From Multifurca ochricompacta (lineage: Eukaryota; Basidiomycota; Agaricomycetes; Russulales; Russulaceae), in assembly GCA_022496185.1 (NCBI GenBank), contig WTXG01000003.1, forward strand, positions 1 through 64,000: DNA of 64,000 nucleotides, in the 5' to 3' direction. Position 1 is the first letter of the stretch. The number at the start of each line of letters is the position of its first letter. This document shows positions 60,296 through 64,000 of the stretch, in pieces. The notes below the pieces were generated by a model that was not told where the DNA came from, did not search any database, and worked only from the letters and a program-made list of their open reading frames with translations. Both the position numbers and the translations under genes were made by a program.

Positions 60296-63131
60296 GCTAG
60301 CTCGTCGTCAAAACTGGTGTGTTTGATTGTATACGCGATGAGTGACAGGATTGAGTTAGAAGGTGGGCGACCCGTTAAATGGGTCACCACGCTGCTGTGC
60401 TTACAACAGTGTACACACAAAGGGCTAACTCCGTTGATTTGGTTTAGAAACCCGGGCCGCGCCATTTGCCAGCGAGACTCGACTTAGTGGAGCATTGGAA
60501 CATGATCCATGGAGGATGAGTTCGACCTTGTTAAAGTCATACATGACTACAATAAAATAAAAAATAAATAACATATATATATATATCACGCTAAACACAC
60601 GGGCATGCCCCCGAGGGAATCTGAGCCAAATATCGTTTCGGATGGATGATGGACGGGATCCTACCCAAGCTAAAGCTATAAAGTGGTCATACCGCTTCGT
60701 CATACCAGTTCAAAGTTTAAGGATAAAGGATAACGCAGAGATAGGACGGGTTTGATATGGATGTATGGAAGATATCGGCACTTTGCCAAAAAAATTTATA
60801 GTGCACCTACTGATTTTGTATACATTTTTACACGACACGATCATTATTGCGTACGCATGTACGTACGAGGCCGCACGACATGATCCGCAGGGCTGACCTG
60901 GGCCTCGACTCTGAACCTCAAAAACCCATCTTTTATACCTTGATAACGTCCTCTAAATTTCCTTTGCTGGTTTACGGATCCTCGCAGCTTACGCGCTTGT
61001 CTATATCTGGAAAAATAAAGGTGCGCTCCGTTGCAGACTTTAATCTCTTGGAAGATCTGGAATCGTTCTACGCGCGGCGGAGGCGGAGCTCATGCGCAGC
61101 ACGCATTCCCCACCCTTGAATAAGATGAAATAAAATAAAATAAAATCAAGTAGACTTTGCTTTGGCGTGGTAGGCACAGCGATGGAAAGAGGAAAACGGA
61201 CAACGGAAAAAACTCAATTTATTTGTTTTTTTCCCTCTCTCCGAGTCCTCTTTTGTTCAAGCGGACGGACGGACTCTTCGCTGGCGCCCACGAGAGATCG
61301 ACCCCCCCCCCCTCCCTACTACTATACTTGCACCTATGCCTACGCACAAATTACACACACCCATACTCTGTACCGTTCCTTTGTTTAACCCGAACAGTAT
61401 CCGCTGACATGCCGCAAATGTCCCGCATCACATCGCATCGTATCGGGGTCGTATCATCTTATTCAATTTTATTTTTTTTCTCTTGACCCTTTCTCCTCCG
61501 TCCATCCGTCTGTTCGTTCGTTCGATCGCCGCACGGACATTCTTGTGGGGTTTATCCGATTCAAGCTCAATTTCTTCTCAATAGATCGTCCATGATTTGG
61601 GGGGGAGAGGGTAAGTGGAGAGGGGGGAGGGGGGGGGGGTTGGAGGAGGGAAGGGGAAGGAATGAACACCCAAAACACAAACACAAAACATAACTCAACA
61701 AACAGGGTAGCGGAAGTGGAAGTGGAGGTGGGGGTGGGAATGAGAGTGGAAGCGGAAGCGGAAGTGACCGATAAGCCGCCACGACCGCGTAAGATGGATG
61801 AATAGATGTATGTATGAATGAATGAAATGAGTATGTATGAATATATGAATGAGTGTGGTTAAAAGTAATATACGGGAATGCAGTAGTGGGGGTGGGGAGA
61901 ACGAACACGGCGATTCAACTCAGTCCACTCTTTTTACATGCGGGCGCAATTCCTTGGCCCACCGAATGATCGCGCGGGCGAATCCTTGCATCGCCTTGTA
62001 CATATTACACACCAGTCCGTGTCCGTGAGAGTGTAACAAGCAGCGCTCATGAACTCGCACGATACCGCGGCACATGCCTTAACGTACGGGACTGGTGGCG
62101 TACGAATGACTAGGCTAGGCTACTCAGACGCTGGTACGTTCTTGCCTTCCCCCCCCCCCCCCTTTCACCCCCCCCCCTCTCTCCCCAAAAGCCTCTCGGA
62201 ACATACTGGTATGGAAGTTATGGGCGTCAGATCCCAATGGCAGATACTCTGCGTAATTGGATTCACTTATCGTTCTTTTTAATTCCCCCATTCCCCCCCC
62301 CCACCCCCTTTCAAATGGAGGAGTTCCTGCAATCCCGTTGGCCAACGGATCGTAACGTACATGTACGACTCCCCCTTTGAGAGCGCCCCCATCTGTACTA
62401 CGCTCTCACTCCACTTGTCGTCCTCACTCTTACCCCCCCCCCTCTCCCACCCCCTGATCTTCTGTTTAACACGCCGAAGGGGTGGTATACCATAGACGGT
62501 TTACACGAGCTAGTAGCATGGTCAAATAGACTGATCGCGAGTGAGCTCGAAGCGCGATCCCGGAGCTATATATAATAATCCTTGCAGCACACACGCTGCC
62601 TCGACGGTGACGTGAGAATATATGTAAAAAGCTTAACGCCCAATCCCCGACAGGTACTAAGCAGTGTGACCTCGAAAAGGTCTTCCTCATACCTCCTTCC
62701 ATTTATTTCGCCTATTAACTACATCAGGTAAGCCAATACTCGCGTCTTGTGATTGCATCTTGGGCCCGGAACCGTCTTTGTCCTTCTCTCCCCTGGCCAC
62801 GGTGGCGGTTATACACGCAGTAGGCCGCAGCTTCGCCGATTGGCTTTTACAAGAAGGCTTTTTCTCTCTAGATGATTCCCTATTATCCCGGACTGCAGCG
62901 TTTGACACACCGGAGCTTTTAATTACATCGTACCTACTTTCTCGGGTAGCTCACTCGTCGCAGTGTATATAAACGTACGGGATTTCTCCCCCCCCTTTAG
63001 GGGTACACACACGTATTCAAACCTGACCACTTATAACTCCCCTCCCTGAAACTCGCACTCGCACTCGCACTCGCACTTACACTTGCACTTGCACTTGTTC
63101 ACTTATACACTATATCATACCATACCATACC
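60296..63131. other. gene-poor stretch with simple repeats
   Basis: Contains TA and TAAAA microsatellites (60570-60585, 61125-61145), C and G tracts (61300, 61620-61640, 62148-62180, 62290-62310) and ATGAATG repeats (61800-61850). A 51-codon frame on the minus strand (62075-61920) encodes CNMYKAMQGFARAIIRWAKE and could be a terminal exon. Otherwise no gene is recognised. A TATA-like GTATATAAACG lies at 62964-62974, about 160 bp before the next gene. Confidence 0.45.
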
Positions 63132-63402
63132 ATGAGCGATTCCAAGTCTGCAACCGCCGTCATGCAAAAGAGCGCGAACAGTACAGCCGATGGCTCAAAA
63201 AGTACAGTGAGTATCACAATCACATGAGAGTGTCTCATATCTCTGGTTGCTGACGCGCACATACCAGCCCGGTAGTGGCACTTCCTCAGCGACGAATGGC
63301 ACTGTGAATGGTGCAGACCAGGCTACCTCGCCGTACTTGATGGCGGCACCCGTCCCTGGGGGTCTCAGCCCGCCTCCATATCACTACAAGCGACGAAAGT
63401 AG
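63132..63402 (+). CDS. small hypothetical protein, two exons
   Basis: Not recognised. Exons 63132-63206 and 63268-63402, with a GTGAGT...CCAG intron, give 69 residues: MSDSKSATAVMQKSANSTAD then GSKST, joined to PGSGTSSATNGTVNGADQAT, and a proline-rich basic end PPPYHYKRRK. It is low in hydrophobics and looks disordered. Support comes from the clean in-frame splice, a TATA-like site upstream and a pyrimidine/CA-rich leader of CACTCG and CACTTG repeats. The basic tail could be a nuclear signal, but no function is claimed. Confidence 0.5.
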
Positions 63403-64000
63403 ATGATGGGTACGGTGCTGCGCTCCTGTCATGATTCATGATTCAAAGGCTCACGCTCAATATAGTTATAGTTTGATCGTGGGCTGGGCTAGACGCACAC
63501 CACTACCACCCTCCTATGAAACACGAAAGAAAATTACGCAAATTAGTACTGGGGGTTCACTCACCCAACTACCCGTGACCTCAAATGAACATGCATGCCA
63601 ACATGACAATATCACCCTCGTTGTATCATAAGATTTGATACCTGTTCTGGGCGTTTGCGTCTCCTGTACACATAAAGATGATACCAGTTTTAGATACCCT
63701 TTGCTGTTTTGTTTCTTTTGGAAAAAAAAAAAAGTCTATGCTAATGCTATGGTTTTTTTGGTTGTTCAATCAATGGTCAGCCAAAGGGTCACAAGTCCTT
63801 TGAAGGGTCAAGTCAATTGGTCGGAGATTGAAAATGTAAGGCTCCCCCCACCCGCGCGCACAGCAACCGCGCAACCAACAGGAACCGCAACCGCAAAGGA
63901 TCTCTTTTTGTTGTCTTTTCTCTTCTCTAAAAGTTCATCCTTTCTCTCTCTTTCTCTCTCTATCTCTCTCTCTCTCAACACCCTCTACCTTTCTCATTCT
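63403..64000. other. downstream region, no gene recognised
   Basis: T-rich and CT-rich sequence up to the right edge, with a CTCT microsatellite from about 63945. A gene may begin beyond the window. Confidence 0.4.

Noticed and set aside
61157..61908. Proline- and arginine-rich frames
   Set aside because: They translate microsatellites (ATGAATG, GGAAGT, poly-C) and have no splice or motif support.

Overview
The window reads as nuclear DNA of a filamentous basidiomycete, most likely an Agaricomycete. Genes are broken by many short GT-AG introns (about 47-120 nt), the proteins are fungal (COX16, CBP3, TRAPP subunit, GID5/ARMC8, QDE-1-like RdRPs, fungal P450s), and retroelement debris and multicopy nuclease/kinase genes lie between housekeeping genes. 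Exon boundaries were inferred by eye from splice signals and reading-frame continuity. No alignment or search was run.

Layout. 1-5.8 kb: Ty3/gypsy debris on the minus strand, with two gag copies, LTR-like stretches and degenerate pol. 6.5-8.8 kb: cytochrome P450 (minus). 10.5-11.6 kb: GT8 glycosyltransferase. 13.7-14.7 kb: coiled-coil protein of unknown family. 16.3-18.5 kb: decayed nuclease-kinase gene holding a 650-bp solo LTR. 18.8-21.4 kb: ARMC8/GID5. 21.6-30.6 kb: two tandem RNA-dependent RNA polymerase genes. 31.3-35.3 kb: compact block of glutaminyl cyclase, tRNA-Val, TRAPPC4/TRS23 and CBP3.

35.4-57 kb is a rearranged accessory region. A segment of roughly 2.5-3 kb (tail of a bZIP-like gene, COX16, kinase tail) occurs twice in opposite orientation, at 35.4-38.0 kb and 53.9-57.0 kb. 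The 55-57 kb copy is intact; the 35-36 kb COX16 copy is a pseudogene. Between the arms lie decayed copies of the nuclease-kinase family, a hAT-type MITE with an 8-bp target duplication, two full-length convergent P450 genes with tRNA-Gly between them, P450 fragments, and a head-to-head palindrome of two nuclease-kinase copies (51.8-53.6 kb). 58.3-60.3 kb: adenylosuccinate synthase with an apparent one-base frameshift near its C-terminus. 63.1 kb: a small two-exon gene.

The housekeeping genes are unrelated in function (IMP to AMP conversion, respiratory assembly, vesicle tethering, GID ubiquitin ligase). The accessory part may be linked by RNA silencing: two RdRPs lie on the same window as several inverted repeats that could give hairpin transcripts. 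That link is inference.
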